DNA from: Muricea muricata
Lineage: Eukaryota; Cnidaria; Anthozoa; Malacalcyonacea; Plexauridae
Reading direction: 5' to 3'
Length of the DNA stretch: 64,000 nucleotides
Assembly (NCBI GenBank): GCA_963855995.1
Contig: OY979729.1
Span: forward strand, 8,512,115 to 8,576,114
A program made the translations under genes and the position numbers. Positions 1 to 15,191 of the stretch are shown here, piece after piece. The stretch's first letter is position 1; each line of letters opens with the position of its first letter. The notes below the pieces were generated by a model that worked only from the letters and a program-made list of their open reading frames with translations, had not been told where the DNA came from and did not search any database.

Positions 1-1410
1 TTTGTTAAATTCTTGCGATGAGTCACGGATGTACCCCCTTTGATCTGATCGATCACGAATGTACTTGTGATCAAAGAATGGTACACTCGTGCCCATAATT
101 AACATGAAAGAATATTCCATTTTCCCCTAGACTGCCAAATTCTCCTTACGAGTGTACATAGATAGTATTACACTGCACGAGCCGGTCACCAGAGCAGACG
201 GAGCTATTTCATAAATGCTATCTTAAAAAATATTTAAGGACGTCCAAGTTGAGATGTTATCCGAGCACTGTCCACTATGAGTTCAATATTAATGTATCCA
301 AGTGATTCAGAATAAGATCAGAATAATCGTACATGACGGATGCTGCAAGACTGCAATGACGTCCAACATCAGTGTGTCCAACGTCGCGTGTGGAAAACTT
401 GACGCAGTTGAAAAGTTGGATCAAGAGTTCATTTCATGATTAATCATGAATTAGCAAGCCTGTTTTAAACATTGACTGTGATTGGCCCCTGACCTCAACC
501 ATGGACACAGTCATACCACTGGTCATACTTAATAATTAATGACTATGCTATAATGGTGATGTCATAGGTGAAAGTAGTTAATATAAAATTAATATATATA
601 GATTGTAAATAGTGAACTCCGTAATGTGTTGTGTAATCTGTCAGTTCTGTTAGTTTACTTAGATGTATTTATGTCAATTTTATCTATTGCAGTTAGTTTA
701 GTGCACGACCACATCCATCAGCTATGCTCTCAATGCAAGGTTGCCGATCTTTTTACTAGACTACGTTCACACTATGTCGGCACGGTTTGAAAACGGCGCA
801 AAAAACATAACGTAATTATCCCTTTAAAAAAAATCAAAGTGCCGACACAAAATACCCCTCAAAAATTTGGAATTTTTGCCCTTACCCTTCAGAGAAGTCG
901 AAAACATCAAATAATAAAGCTGACAATCACAACGCCCCAGCCCCAGAAATTGCTTTCAAACAAGCCCTCAGAAAACTTCATGCACGGCGGGGGGTATGGA
1001 ATATGGTATATTGCTGATTGCCTAATTCGAAAATACACGTTTGAACTTCGCAATGAAATTTGAAATTTTACCGTGAAAAATTGCTTGTCTGTATAGTTTT
1101 GCTCGTGTGGAACGTTTAGAGACTTGTTTATATAAGATACTTACTTCTCTTTAGCTTTCCAATCAGGTGAGCAAAGCTTGCCATCGAATACCCCCCCCCC
1201 CCCCCCCATGGAAACTAATCAGTTATCATAGTCCGAATCATAAAACTCAATGAGAATCATAACATAAAGTCCTTCACCATGGGGTGGCATGACATATAGT
1301 CAGTGGACATATATTGACAGAAGGCGCACGCAACATTTAAAACAAAGCACACTCTGTATTCAATAAACAACCAATAAAACACATTTATATAAATCTTACC
1401 CGATATAGGT
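1..1410. other. 5' flank of the SLC22 gene, no gene recognised
   Basis: No reading frame here resembles a known protein. A piece around 415-510 shares the words TTCATTTCA and GATTGGCCCCTGA with the MITE at 2077-2306 and is probably a decayed relative. A run of 17 C lies at 1191-1207. The promoter and 5' UTR of the transporter should lie in the last few hundred bases. An AG directly before position 1409 (GATATAG) could be a 3' splice site of a 5'-UTR intron, but nothing proves it. Confidence 0.5.
1191..1207. repeat. poly-C homopolymer, 17 nt
   Basis: An uninterrupted run of 17 C, about 200 bp upstream of the SLC22 start codon. It is one of at least ten G or C runs of 12 nt or more in the window. 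Confidence 0.95.
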
Positions 1411-4400
1411 ATGGAATATGACAATATTTTAAAAAACATCGGCGAGTTTGGACTGTTTCAAAAAAAGGTTTATTTGATTCTTAACTGTTTGTCGTTTTTT
1501 CAATGTTTTCAAATGTTTTTGTTGGTATTTGTGGCAGACAAGCCACGTTGGCAGTGTCGAAATGTAGGGAAGCAATACCTGGACAAGAACGTTGAATACC
1601 CCTGCTTAAAGAACGGTTCTGCTTGTGAAGTAATCGTGTTTGATAAAGAGTTCACAAGTGCTGTCACAGAATGGAATTTAGTGTGTGACCAGGAATATAT
1701 GGCACATATAGGTCAATCTGTTATGATGTTAGGTTGTTTAATAGGCGTTATACCAGCTGGTAGATTATCAGATAGATTTGGTCGACGTTATGTCACCATA
1801 GGCTCCCAACTTTTGGCTTTCTCTTTTGGGGTAGTCACAGCACTTGTTCAAAGTTATTCCCAGTTCTTAGTGGCTCGTTTCTTGTGTGGGGTTGTTGTTG
1901 TTGGAGGGAATATGTCAAGTTTTGTCATTATGACCGAAATTATTGGACCATCTTATCGTGGTAAGTTGTCATACCAATGGTGTTGCTAGCATTGAGGGAC
2001 CACATTTATGTATTCATTTTCAAAGCAATTGATTTAAAAAAATAGTGGTGCAGTGGTGAGCTATTTTTACATATTACAGTCGATTTCAGCTAACTTTTTT
2101 CATTGCAAAGTTCAAAAGTTCATTTCAGAATTTCATGGTTTATAAACAAAGACTGCGATTGGCCCCTGATCTCAAAGAAGCCAATCAAATGTTTAGTTTA
2201 CATTGACAAACTGACTTGTGAATTCTGAAATGAACTTTTGAACTTTGCAATGAACTTTGTAACAAAGTTTAGAATACTACAGAGAAAATTTAGCTGAAAT
2301 TGACTGTAAGTCTTGGGAAAACAAAGAATTACATTATTGTGCATTACATGTTTTCCAACAAATCTCCCTGTTTACCCATACATTTTTTTACCATTCTCAG
2401 TGCAAAAATGGTAGTTACCAATACCCACCTCTAAATACTATTAATTTGCACAAAATCTGCACACTTTGCAAACCTATATTATCACACTTTTAGCATTTTG
2501 CATGTGATTTCATTATGTGTTTTTTTCTGCCAATTTCCTTTTAATTGTGTATTGTTACTTGTGAAAATGGTTCCTGGCCTAGCTAATTTTCTTTATGAGA
2601 CCATCCATTTTTCATCCTTATTGTAATATTTCTGAATCCTCCCACCACTTTAATATTATGTAATTTTTACTTCATTACAGTAATTTCAGTAGCATATCCG
2701 TATAATTATGTGTCTTCGGGAAATGCTCTAGTCATGCATTAACCTTATATGTTTTTCAGGATATACCCTGGAGACCACTCCTCCAAATTAGACTTTAGTT
2801 TCCCAGCCTCTGCCTCCGTCTGCTGAAACGGGATACATGATTTGTCCATTATTACTATTTTGTTTCCCTTGTTTAACTTTTTTTAAAAATAATCACAAAA
2901 ATCCACACTTTTTGATTATCTACCAGAGCCTGAAATAATTATAAAAAAATTTGATCATATTTTGAATTTTCGCATGATCGCATTTTTTTAAATTTGATTA
3001 GGTTTTTTAACTTTAGTTCTATCCCCCCATTGGTTGATACCCATATTTCACAAGTATATGTGCCAATATTTCAGGTTCTTATCTACACTGTTTGAAACAT
3101 CACATGTGTCACTTAAAATTTTAGTGACACATAATAATAATATGTACATTCCAAACAGTAAAATCAATTATGAAATAGTTAAAACTTTATATTAGTATAA
3201 AATACATAATGAATTTAAATGTATGACTTGTATATTGAACTATTTTGTTTCTTTTCATGGAAACTGTTCATTGTTGAGCTCAAAAAATCGTGCAAAAGTT
3301 CACATTAATATTAGAATTATGAATATGAAGAATGAGGTATAAAAAATTATGGATAAAGAATAGTGGATAAAGAAAAAAAAATAGTGGATAAAGCAAAAAT
3401 GGACCTCTCTTTCGCGTGTAATTCCCAAAAATGTTCAGATGAGAAACTAAAGTCTAGTTTGGAATGGCCTCGTAAATTTATCCAAAATATGGTGCAGCAA
3501 TTTACATCCCCCCCTTCTCATTCAAGAATAAATAAGTTACCTATTAGCACTATACTATGGATGACTCCTATACATTCTAAGCAAATCTAAATTCTTTTGT
3601 AGGAAAATTATTGACATTAGCTCAGATATTCTATGCTCTTGGTTTTGGCTTATTTTCTCTGATGGCATATTTTTTCCCTGATTGGCGGCAACTTACTGTA
3701 GCTGTGTCCTTACCAGGAGTCCTTTACATGTTATTCATTGCAAAATCAGTTCCCGAATCTCCCAGGTGGCTATTGGCGGAAGGCAGAGTTTCTGAAGCAG
3801 AAGAAATTCTTGGTAAAATTGCCAGAAAGAATGGCACTATTTTTGACAAGCATCTTATAAGAACCGAAAGGCAGCAGCAAAAATCCTCCACATCAGGAAA
3901 ATATGGCATACAGACACTGTTAACACACAAAAGGATGCGTTTGAAAATGTTCATACTGATGCTTATATGGCTTATCAATAGCATGGTCTACTACGGTTTG
4001 TCCTTCAACTCTAAAAATTTGGAAGGGGACAGGTATTGGAATTTCTTTTTCTCTGGCTTGGTTGAGGTTCCTTCATATATTCTTGCTGTTCCAATGATTG
4101 ATAACATAGGTCGGCAAAAGTCTTTGTTCTTAAGTGTGATGATTGGATCACTCGGCTGTCTAGTTTTTGCTTTTGGACCGGGTCAATTTGCCACGATAAC
4201 AGCAAATATTGGTAAATTTGGGATTTCTTCTTCTTTTGCGATATTGTATGTGTACTCAGCTGAGCTTGTGCCGACTGTCGTGCGGAATTTTGCAATGGGA
4301 ACATGCTCTATGACAGCACGTTTGGGCGGTATATTAGCACCACTTGTAGTTACACTTGCAGTTGTTGATCCAAAATTGCCAATGTTGTTGTTTGCTGGAA

Positions 4401-4525
4401 GTGGTATCTTTGCTGGGCTGATTGGCCTGTTTTTACCAGAAACATTGAATAATCCTGTTCCTGAAACTTTGGATGAAACAGGACATGACATTTATGCAGA
4501 AAGAAACAGAAATATTATAAAATGA
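1411..4525 (+). CDS. SLC22-family organic ion transporter (major facilitator), two coding exons
   Basis: Coding exons are 1411-1960 and 3603-4525. The intron has donor GTAAGT and acceptor TTTTGTAG, and the join (Y-R-G-K-L-L-T) keeps the frame, giving 490 residues. The family moves organic cations, anions or carnitine across the plasma membrane. Visible family marks: N-terminal IGEFGLFQKK; a first membrane span around residues 20-42; an extracellular loop at about 43-100 with four cysteines (49, 65, 72, 92); the MFS motif GRLSDRFGRR at 117-126; VPESPRWLL in exon 2; several more hydrophobic spans; and a C-terminal FLPETLNNPVPETLDE. The first extracellular loop is about 58 residues, against roughly 100 in vertebrate OCT/OAT proteins, which accounts for much of the shorter total (family usually near 550). 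The start Met fits the usual SLC22 N terminus. OCT, OAT or OCTN class and substrate cannot be told from sequence alone. Confidence 0.9.
2077..2306. mobile_element. Tc1/mariner-like MITE in the SLC22 intron
   Basis: A 230-bp element with terminal inverted repeats. The left end CAGTCGATTTCAGCTAA pairs with the right end TTTAGCTGAAATTGACTG, and a second inner pair (AAGTTCAAAAGTTCATTTCA against its inverse) extends the stem. It is flanked by TA on both sides (2075-2076 and 2307-2308), and its ends begin CAGT, as in Tc1/mariner elements. It has no coding capacity. Confidence 0.8.
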
Positions 4526-5298
4526 ATGTTTGTACTAATAGACAAACTGAACCATCCTTTGCATTTTTAACTATCAAATAACCTCCGAGACATTACAACT
4601 GCAGCAAGCCTGTGGACAATACTTTTACTCTTGGGTAAGCAGATTTTTGCAACAGGCTATTACCCAATTTAGATTTATCTAAGGATTTATCTATTTATTT
4701 AGGAGACTCATCTGAGGTACCTACAATTTTAACATCTGAGAAGACCCAAAAGTCTTGATATTTAAAACTGATTTTAACCTAAAGGCAGCTTTTATCCTCA
4801 ATTATTTTAAGACCTTGAGCAGAGGTCTGAGCAAGGCTTTTGAACCCTGGCCTCCCAGCTTGGAAGACAAAAGTGGTGACCACAACACATGCTGGTGGAT
4901 TACACCAACTTGCAACAGACTTGCTGTCCGCAAGCTTTCACAAGGCGCAACACATTCTAATCCTTATTGATAACAAGTCTGTTGCAAGGTGGCAACAAAC
5001 TTGTTGTCACTTGCGTATTTTGGCTGTATAGCTGACTAAAAAAACTATTTGAATATTGTAGAAATACATATCCGTTTATTAGGCAAAGTATAATTTGAAC
5101 AACAAATTATGGCAATTAATGTTGCAACAAAACTAATAAAATTTCTTACAAAATAATGTTTATTGCCCAGTTACACTAATCTGTGAGTGTTTTTATTAAC
5201 ATTTGTGGAAATTGGTTTTGTTGCAAGAATTTTGTTGATCCAAAAAGAAGTAGAGAGAAGTAAAACACTCTGCAGGCTCTGAATAGTCAATTGCGATA
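4526..5298. other. convergent spacer between SLC22 and SMIM14
   Basis: The 3' UTRs of both genes should lie here. AATAAA at 5135-5140 is a possible poly(A) signal for the transporter, though it is far from the stop. Positions 4890-5010 hold a mosaic of words such as CAACAGACTTGCTGT and CAACAAACTTGTTGTCACTTG, the same kind of sequence found in DHX36 introns near 33740, 35700 and 51720. No further gene was recognised. Confidence 0.5.
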
Positions 5299-5304
5299 TT
5301 TATT
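5299..5304 (-). promoter_or_regulatory. candidate poly(A) signal AATAAA for SMIM14
   Basis: TTTATT on the plus strand reads AATAAA on the minus strand, about 215 nt past the SMIM14 stop codon. No transcript evidence is available. Confidence 0.4.
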
Positions 5305-5519
5305 TTTTTGACTATACACATAATCATACATTACTACAAATTACTGTAAATACATATTTTTTTACATGATATACATTGTACAAACTTGTGCGGTGTCTCT
5401 AGGAATACTATACATAAGCATATAATATTCACATAATACATTGTCTATTGTTCTACGTAAATATCTTCCATTTTGGGAATTAATTTCTTCCACAGTCCCA
5501 TGTCATATCAAGTGAAAAT

Positions 5520-8789
<3,270 letters not shown>

Positions 8790-8999
8790 TTTCCTGCTGA
8801 CAGAGATCCCTATAATCTTGCGCTCCTGCTGTTACCGTATTGCCAATGTACAGTTTGAGAATGCTTCTTCGTATGATTTTGACGAATACTGGTTAAAATG
8901 GAAAGATTTGTTTTAGAAAGCTGTGAACAATTTCATTCCTGTTAAATGTATTAAATATATAAATTCTCCTCCCTGGATCAATGGCGAAGTTGACATCTG

Positions 9000-9258
9000 C
9001 CCGTAAGAGTTTGAAAACGGTATATGTACCGTAAGACTTTGAAAACGGAACGAAATTCAACCGTCAGACTACCGTGGGAACGGCTAACCGTAAGAGTTTT
9101 ATTGCGGTTATGCAAAACATTTTAGCGTGCGAATTTCAATAATGAAATGAACAAAAGTTGTAACAAGTATAACTCTACCGGTACCGTGTGAACAGTTGAA
9201 AACGTAATGATTTTTAACCGGCAGAGTTTCATACCGGTATCGTGTGAACGGGGTCTAA
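9000..9258. repeat. foldback segment inside the LINE
   Basis: Repeated words around CCGTAAGAGTTT and GAAAACGG on the left, with inverted counterparts such as CCGGTATCGTGTGAACGG on the right ending GGGGTCTAA. The tip resembles the element at 50639-50853 (GACCCCGTTTACACGG). It sits between the linker and reverse-transcriptase parts of the LINE. Confidence 0.45.
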
Positions 9259-9314
9259 GTTGTATAAAACTATCTGCCTGCAAGAATCCTTGTCCAACCT
9301 TAATACATGGAGCC

Positions 9315-10155
9315 AACATCACAGATCAGGTATAGAACCAGATGTCTCACTTCCTATCTATTCCTAATGTTTTCGTGTCCGCGATTTTTCGGCTGATCAC
9401 GAATTGGACACGCGAGATGACGCAACCAGAGAGCACGAATTGCTCACGCAATGGCACTTGCCCAGTGCACTTGCCCTGCACTTGCCACGCTGACGTGTAC
9501 TGCTTACGTGAGAGCACGAATTGGACACGCAACCATTGACATACATATATCTGGACTGCCAGCTCGGCTTTGAAAAGCGTTATCAAAGATGGCCGAAATA
9601 TGAGAGTGTTTGCTCATGAAGTTGACTGCTGACCAGTATTTTTTGTATTATTTAAGAGCCAGCGATGTTCAATCACTCTCATATTCGTCATTTTTCGTCA
9701 GTATTCGTCAGCCTTCGTGATTTTCAACTGATAACGCAAAATTCAAGCGAAAATATTGCGAGCAGGCAGTCCAGATGTATTTATGTCAATGCACGCAACA
9801 CCTCTGGCAAGTGTAATGCACATTTTTTATCAGAAAAAAGTTAGGGAAGTGCAGAATTTTGGCAGTTAAACGGCGATTTTAGGCGCAACTACCTATTGAT
9901 CTTTATTTTCTTGACGAATTTTACTGATAAATGATACGCTGCTTCTTTTTAGCAAGAAAGATTCACGCCACGCGAGCAAATCTGACGCCAGCGATCTGAC
10001 GCGAGCAAGTCTGACGCGAGCAAATCTGACGCGAGCGATCTGACGCGAGCAAATCTGACGCGAGCAAATCTGACGAAGACTGACGCGAGCTCTTCAAAAT
10101 CGCGGACATAAATTTTGCTTAGTGAGACATCTGGTTCTATACCTGATCTGTGCCA
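9315..10155. mobile_element. 841-bp inverted-repeat element inserted in the LINE
   Basis: CACAGATCAGGTATAGAACC from 9320 is repeated inverted at 10133-10152, and the pairing continues into GATGTCTCACT. The direct repeat ACATGGAGCC flanks it (9305-9314 and 10156-10165). Removing one copy plus the insert restores the LINE frame as LNTWSLENNIKFN, so this is a real target-site duplication of 8-10 bp, hAT-like or similar. An alternative reading uses CCAACAT as a 7-bp duplication. The interior holds GC-rich words (GGACACGCGAGATGACGC) and a minisatellite, with no recognised protein. Its right end (ACATAAATTTTGCTTAGTGAGACATC) resembles 30375-30400 and 30571-30596. Confidence 0.75.
9967..10089. repeat. 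14/15-bp minisatellite
   Basis: Tandem units alternate between GCGAGCAAATCTGAC (15 bp) and GCGAGCGATCTGAC (14 bp), about eight copies with few changes. It lies within the element at 9315-10155. Confidence 0.85.
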
Positions 10156-10960
10156 ACATGGAGCCTGGAAAATAACATCAAGTTCAACGCATCGAAATGT
10201 AAGGTATTGAGTGTGACCAGAAAGAAAAATCCCGTAAGTCTCAACTACCATCTGGGCCCGACATCCTTACTTCGCTTTCCGCAAGAAAAAGATCTCGGTG
10301 TCATTGTGACTTACAACTTCAAGTGGAACTCCCATAATCAAATGGTCATATCGAAGGCGAACAAGATGCTTGGTCTTCTAAAGAGAACTTGTCCTTTACT
10401 AACGAAAGATAAAATCAGGCGTCTCAATTATCATATGCTACTGAAATCTGGTCTCCATCCAATGTCTCCCTTAAGATCAAGATTGAAGAACGAATTTACG
10501 ACAAGCAACCAGATAGATTCTTCGATCGAAGATAGGTGAAGCCACTTACAAGGAAAGACTCAAGATTTTAGATCTGCTGTCGCTGTGTTATGTTCGAGAG
10601 ATTCAAGACCTACTAATCTTCTTTTATAAGGCACTAGTTACGGTTACGTAGACTTAGACATAAGCAAATATGCTAGTTTTTTAAATCATGATCTTTCTCG
10701 ACATACCTTAAATCCCAATCAATTATTACAATGCCATTTTGTAGGACAGCAACATTCAAGAACTCATTCTTCAATCGTACATTTCATTTGTGGAACATTG
10801 TGTGCAGAACTGCATCACCAAATAGCTTTATGTCAGTATCTAGTTTTAAAGAACTTTCTTCGGCGAAGACGCGAAGTGGCGAACTTATCGTCTTGACGTA
10901 GACATGCCATGTTCGTGGTCTCTCGTGCGCGATTGTCCATGTCACAGAAATTAAAACTTT

Positions 10961-11380
10961 GTAAAAATAATTGAAGTGAGCACTTTTTCTTTGCACTTTT
11001 TCTTTTGGGTATAATTTTATATATTTTGTTGTTATTATTAGTATTCCCAATCCCAATAATACATAATTCCTAATTTGGCACTCGACCACTAAAAGTAAAT
11101 GCACTGTGGTAACTGGAACCTAATTACAAATTTCTGACACAATGTTTCTTCACTATTTGCATTCTTGAAGGATTGTATTCTTGAAGGAGCGTGTGAGCAC
11201 TAGAGAATTCCACATCTCTCCTTGTACTTACTTAAACATAGAACTCCAGCATTTACAGTAAAATGAAAAAACGTTATACTCAATGAAGACTTAAATTTTT
11301 GACCATACTAACAAAAGAGCTGGCACCTGGTGGGGGGACGTAGTTTTACAGGGTCCACCTTGAAGATCGAGTAGTGCGAA
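10961..11380. other. spacer between the LINE remnant and OGFOD2
   Basis: AT-rich sequence likely to include the OGFOD2 3' UTR on the minus strand. No gene or clear repeat boundary was seen. Confidence 0.4.
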
Positions 11381-14300
11381 TCATGAAGTACTGCAAACGG
11401 ACATGCTTGCCAAGGTAAAACCGTCACCTTTCCCAGCCACTTTTACTAAAGTAGGTTTCCTTGCACACATGGGACAACACACGTTTCTTGTCTCAGATGA
11501 TCTCATCCATATGATGATATTATGTCTTTCACCAGAACGGATTGGCAGTGCACCATGCATTTGCTGACCCCGGTGCAATACACCATAGCCTTGCTTGTGA
11601 CTTATTTCTGTGCACTCGCTTTCCGATAACGGTATCTTTAATAAATGTAACAAAATATATCTTACAGTTGTGGCAATAAATGAGGGTTTTCAGCTCAGGC
11701 AGGCTAACAGCAAATTTAGCCTCAACCCCACCCTCATTGGCCAGAGCTTTACAAACAAAAATGATGGGTCAAAAGAGAGACTACATATGTCTTTTTGAAA
11801 AGACTGATTTGCATATCTGCTATTAATCTTGAATCAAAGTATCAGTCTTGGCCAGCAAAATATTTTTTAGACAACAGGTGTGTCCTTATTTTCTTTGCCC
11901 TTTGCAAACACCCCTCTGCCCCCCCCCATCTAAAGATGTTTGGCACCTCCTAGAATGTTTGCACTCCCCCCTGAAAATGTGCAAGTCATAAGTACTGCAA
12001 CATTGATATTTTAGTTGAATGCTAACTGCAAACAGTGCAGCACTGAGCATTTTCCAGCCCCAAACAATGAAAATCGAGTCCTGGTTCCTAGAATGTATTG
12101 TAAAAATAGCTCATTTGTTCACCTCTTTCATATCACCAAAATAAAGATCGCCCTCTGTAAATTCTTTGCCAATGCAAACATTCAAAGTTACTTCAGCATT
12201 ATCATAATGGTAGCCTAAGAAAAGATCATCTCCTATCTTATATTTCACAGTGAATGCTTTGTATGAATCCAGAGTACAGCCACCATCCTCAGGAAACATG
12301 AGAGAGGTTAGAGGTTTGATGTATTGCTTCAAAAACGGATCCAGAAAATTCTCGTCAAAACCAAGTTCATCCAAAAGAATCTAATTAAAGTAAATTAAAT
12401 TGTAAAGTTTTCAAGAAAGGTGTAAGATGTTCTTAAAACTCCACATACAGAGGTACCGAGAAGCAATTATGGTCATATTAGGCCGACTCAGGGGTTGATG
12501 GCATGTGTTTTTCATATGCCATGTGGTTTATAAATTACCTTTTAAAAAGATGAAAAACACTGTCAAGAAAGAGCTAACAAATGAAAAAAAGCACAAAAGA
12601 AATACATGTTTAATCAATATCTGTAAATCAGATATGCCCTGATTTACATAAACTTTAAAGAGGGGTTACAGTCCGTAATGTAAACAAACGCTTTGTTTGC
12701 ATTTTGAAATTCTATATTCGCAAAATATGACTTACTAAATGGATATCTGACACTTTTCTGGTTTGCTATGCTTATACATGAATGTAAACCAGAGTTTCAA
12801 TTCAAAACGAGTTCGAAAAATGTGAAATTTGGACAATGTTTATATTTGGTGGCCCACCTTTGTTATGAGCAGAACCGATGTGCAGAACGGACTGTAACCC
12901 CTCTTTAAGTTTGATTTCTAAATATCAGTTGATCATTTCTTTGAGATTTAACAAATGTTTTCATTCAGACAATTAAGTATGATAAAGCCTTTACATCTGA
13001 TATGTATCTGACCTACAGATTGTAAATCACCAATACAGATTAGCTGCTCATGTTTTGTTACTTATTCTCCAATAATATAATTTACAGTAAAACATGGCTA
13101 CAACCATGTCACAGCTATATTAATCTATTTGCAAGGATATAGACTTCAAACATACTCCATAATTGTTCATTGTGTTTGGCCTTCCTTTAGGCAGATTTGT
13201 TTCATTAAAATTATCAAGTTCTTCAACAAAGTCACGACAAAATTCTTGGGTGAAAACTGGAAGAACATATAGCTGATGCACTGCATAAAAGTTATAAGAA
13301 AAATAGTTTAACATTATTCTATACTGAGTAATTTTACCCTAACAAAATCAGGGTACTAAATGAATATGTTTCACAAAAACCCCTTTTAAGAGAACACTTT
13401 TCCAGTAAATGGATGGACACCGCAGATGAGTCAACAAAATTAAGAAATTTCATACATTATAATGCATACCATTGTGTGTCTTTATATCAGGCATAGAGAG
13501 CAACCCTTTGAAAGTGGCTTGGCTTGATTTAGCATATCTCACGATACGTAGAAACTCTGGACTCAGGTATGACTCCTGCATATAACAAAAACAGTACACT
13601 AGCTTGTGCATCCACCATTAAATTAGCTTTTAAATACCAAATTTGTTTTGAGCTTCACCTTGAAAATGAAGCATTCAGGATGCAATCGTTTATAGTGTTT
13701 TGAAATAGTCGATTTTCTTTCTACAGATTCATTGTGAAAATTTTTCCTTCTTTTAACTTCTGCCTGTACCTGAATTAACCAATCATGATATTTATATTCG
13801 GTAAGGAAACACAATATATGTTCACAAAATATAACAATATGCTTAGCAGAGTGACTGATAGTATGCTTAATGCCAGGCTAAATTCTTAAACATGTGCATG
13901 TTTAGATGTGATTATTGATTCAAAAGGCTAGTAAAGGGTTTTTTTATGTTAGAATTTTTATGATTGCATTGTTCTTGTGAAATGCTTGATTTTGGCGCCA
14001 TGAAGTATAGTCCATCTACACCAGTAAGCTGGACTATAAAACTGCTTCATGAAATGAGAGTAGTAGAATAACAAACACTGACTGTTTTAGTTTTCTTTTA
14101 AATGCCTGCCAGTCATTATGTTTAACTTAGACTAGCTCATCACATAAAATTATTTACAAGTTTAAATTTTATGCACCTGCTCAAGCAAGTTACCAATGTC
14201 CTCCTGTGTTAATCCAAGTTCAGAAAAATGCTAAAGTAATCACAAAAAAGTCATCCCAAATCAAATGTTCAAGTTATGATTTAGGGAAATTAATGCTTTC

Positions 14301-14978
14301 AATTTTTTGAAAGGGTACATTTTGGCTCTTTGACTTTCCACTCATTGCAAATACCAACTTGCTAGCTTAATGTGAGTGATTTCATCGAATCACCATGCAC
14401 AACAGTTTATTTCAATTAGAAGCAAACACATGCAGTAAGCTTGTGAGTTGGTTTTGCACTGAGTGTAAAAGAACATTTTGTCTCCTTGGACAAAGGGTAA
14501 GGGGTGATGCCCCACCCTGAACAGTTGCACCCTCCTATTCTGACATCTCTTCAGACAACTATACTCAACTATGCTCTATATCTAATGTTGACACAGAAAT
14601 GACAATTGGATTGCACCCTATCAGGTGCCACGGAGCCCATGGATCTCCCCCGACTTTTGGTTGAGATGGTTGGTGTAGTAGTACAAAACACTATGAACAT
14701 GTATAACCAGGGAAGTGAGGGCATGGCTTTTCTGCTCAGCCCCCCTCCTTTCGAATAGCCTCTGCGTTAGCAGCCTACATTCCATTATAATCACTGTATC
14801 TGTAAACACAAGTGACAAGTACAACTATACAAAACTGTTTCAAAAACAGGAATTTTACCTCGGCATAATGGCTTCTAAAATCAGCATCACTTCCATGGTA
14901 CGTTACATGTAACTGTAAGTTCAAGGATTTTAAATAGATATTTCGTTCATAAAAACAACAGCAAACATAACCTTGCAT
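11381..14978 (-). CDS. OGFOD2: 2-oxoglutarate and iron-dependent oxygenase domain protein 2, seven exons
   Basis: Exons in gene order: 14859-14978, 14177-14230, 13659-13769, 13470-13575, 13156-13280, 12123-12380 and 11381-11635. Donors are GTAAAA, GTGCAT, GTGAAG, GTATGC, GTATGT and GTGAAC, and phases agree throughout, giving 342 residues (human about 350). Family blocks: an N-terminal cysteine cluster (MQGYVCCCFY); LPKGRPNTMNNYG; the Fe-binding HxD in GYHYDNAEVTLNV; the distal His region GVLHRGQQMHGALP followed by SGERHNIIIW, whose Arg is expected to bind 2-oxoglutarate; and a C-terminal CCPMCARKP motif. The predicted activity is oxidation of an unknown substrate by the dioxygenase fold. The start Met at 14976-14978 gives an N terminus like that of vertebrates. 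It is divergent from UBE2L3. Confidence 0.93.
12659..12904. mobile_element. piggyBac-like MITE in an OGFOD2 intron
   Basis: A 246-bp element with perfect terminal inverted repeats AGAGGGGTTACAGTCCGT, flanked on both sides by TTAA (12655-12658 and 12905-12908), the piggyBac target signature. No coding capacity. Confidence 0.85.
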
Positions 14979-15191
14979 TTCTAGTAATCCAGTTGCAAGT
15001 TCGAGCCGTGGCGGGAAATCGTGCTAATTCCGAGAATTAGGACCAATCTAGGCATTATATATGGGCCAGATATGGGCATATTGCAAATTTCGGCAAATTC
15101 CGACGGGCGCTGTGGATTATGGGAAACAAAACCTCGTTTAGAACTCAGTCCTTTAGACTGCCCTCGGTTGCTTCACAGGTAGAAATTCAGC
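14979..15191. promoter_or_regulatory. putative bidirectional promoter, OGFOD2 / UBE2L3
   Basis: Only 213 bp separate the two start codons, which point away from each other, so both 5' UTRs and core promoters must fit here unless either gene has a remote 5' exon. The stretch is more GC-rich than its surroundings. It contains GGACCAAT (a CCAAT word), TATATATGGG near 15057, and GATTATGGGAAAC near 15115. Confidence 0.55.

Larger units (their letters stand above)
8790..10960 (+). pseudogene. degenerate CR1/Jockey-like LINE retrotransposon
   Basis: Three fragments of a non-LTR retrotransposon protein are readable. Near 8790-8995 is the endonuclease-to-RT linker, including DEYWLKWKDLF, a stop, then KAVNNFIPVK and NSPPWINGEV. 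At 9255-9314 is LQESLSNLNTWS from the reverse transcriptase. From 10166 comes LENNIKFNASKCKVLSVTRK, then EKDLGVI, KANKMLGLLKRTCPLLT, later IGEATYKERLKILDLL and, near 10920, PCSWSLVRDCPCH, the usual C terminus. Several stops and frameshifts show it is dead. A foldback segment (about 9000-9258) and an 841-bp element (9315-10155) interrupt it. Confidence 0.8.

Noticed and set aside
3363..3590. A 75-codon frame in the SLC22 intron
   Set aside because: No similarity, AT-rich, and the exon 1 to exon 2 splice is complete without it.
9967..10089. CRISPR-like array
   Set aside because: Units are 14-15 bp directly adjacent with no unique spacers, in an animal genome; it is a minisatellite.
10150..10539. 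An apparent gene with reverse-transcriptase similarity
   Set aside because: It is the C-terminal part of a dead LINE; upstream and downstream pieces carry stops and frameshifts.
14621..14824. A frame in OGFOD2 intron 1
   Set aside because: The exon 1 to exon 2 junction keeps the conserved order without it.
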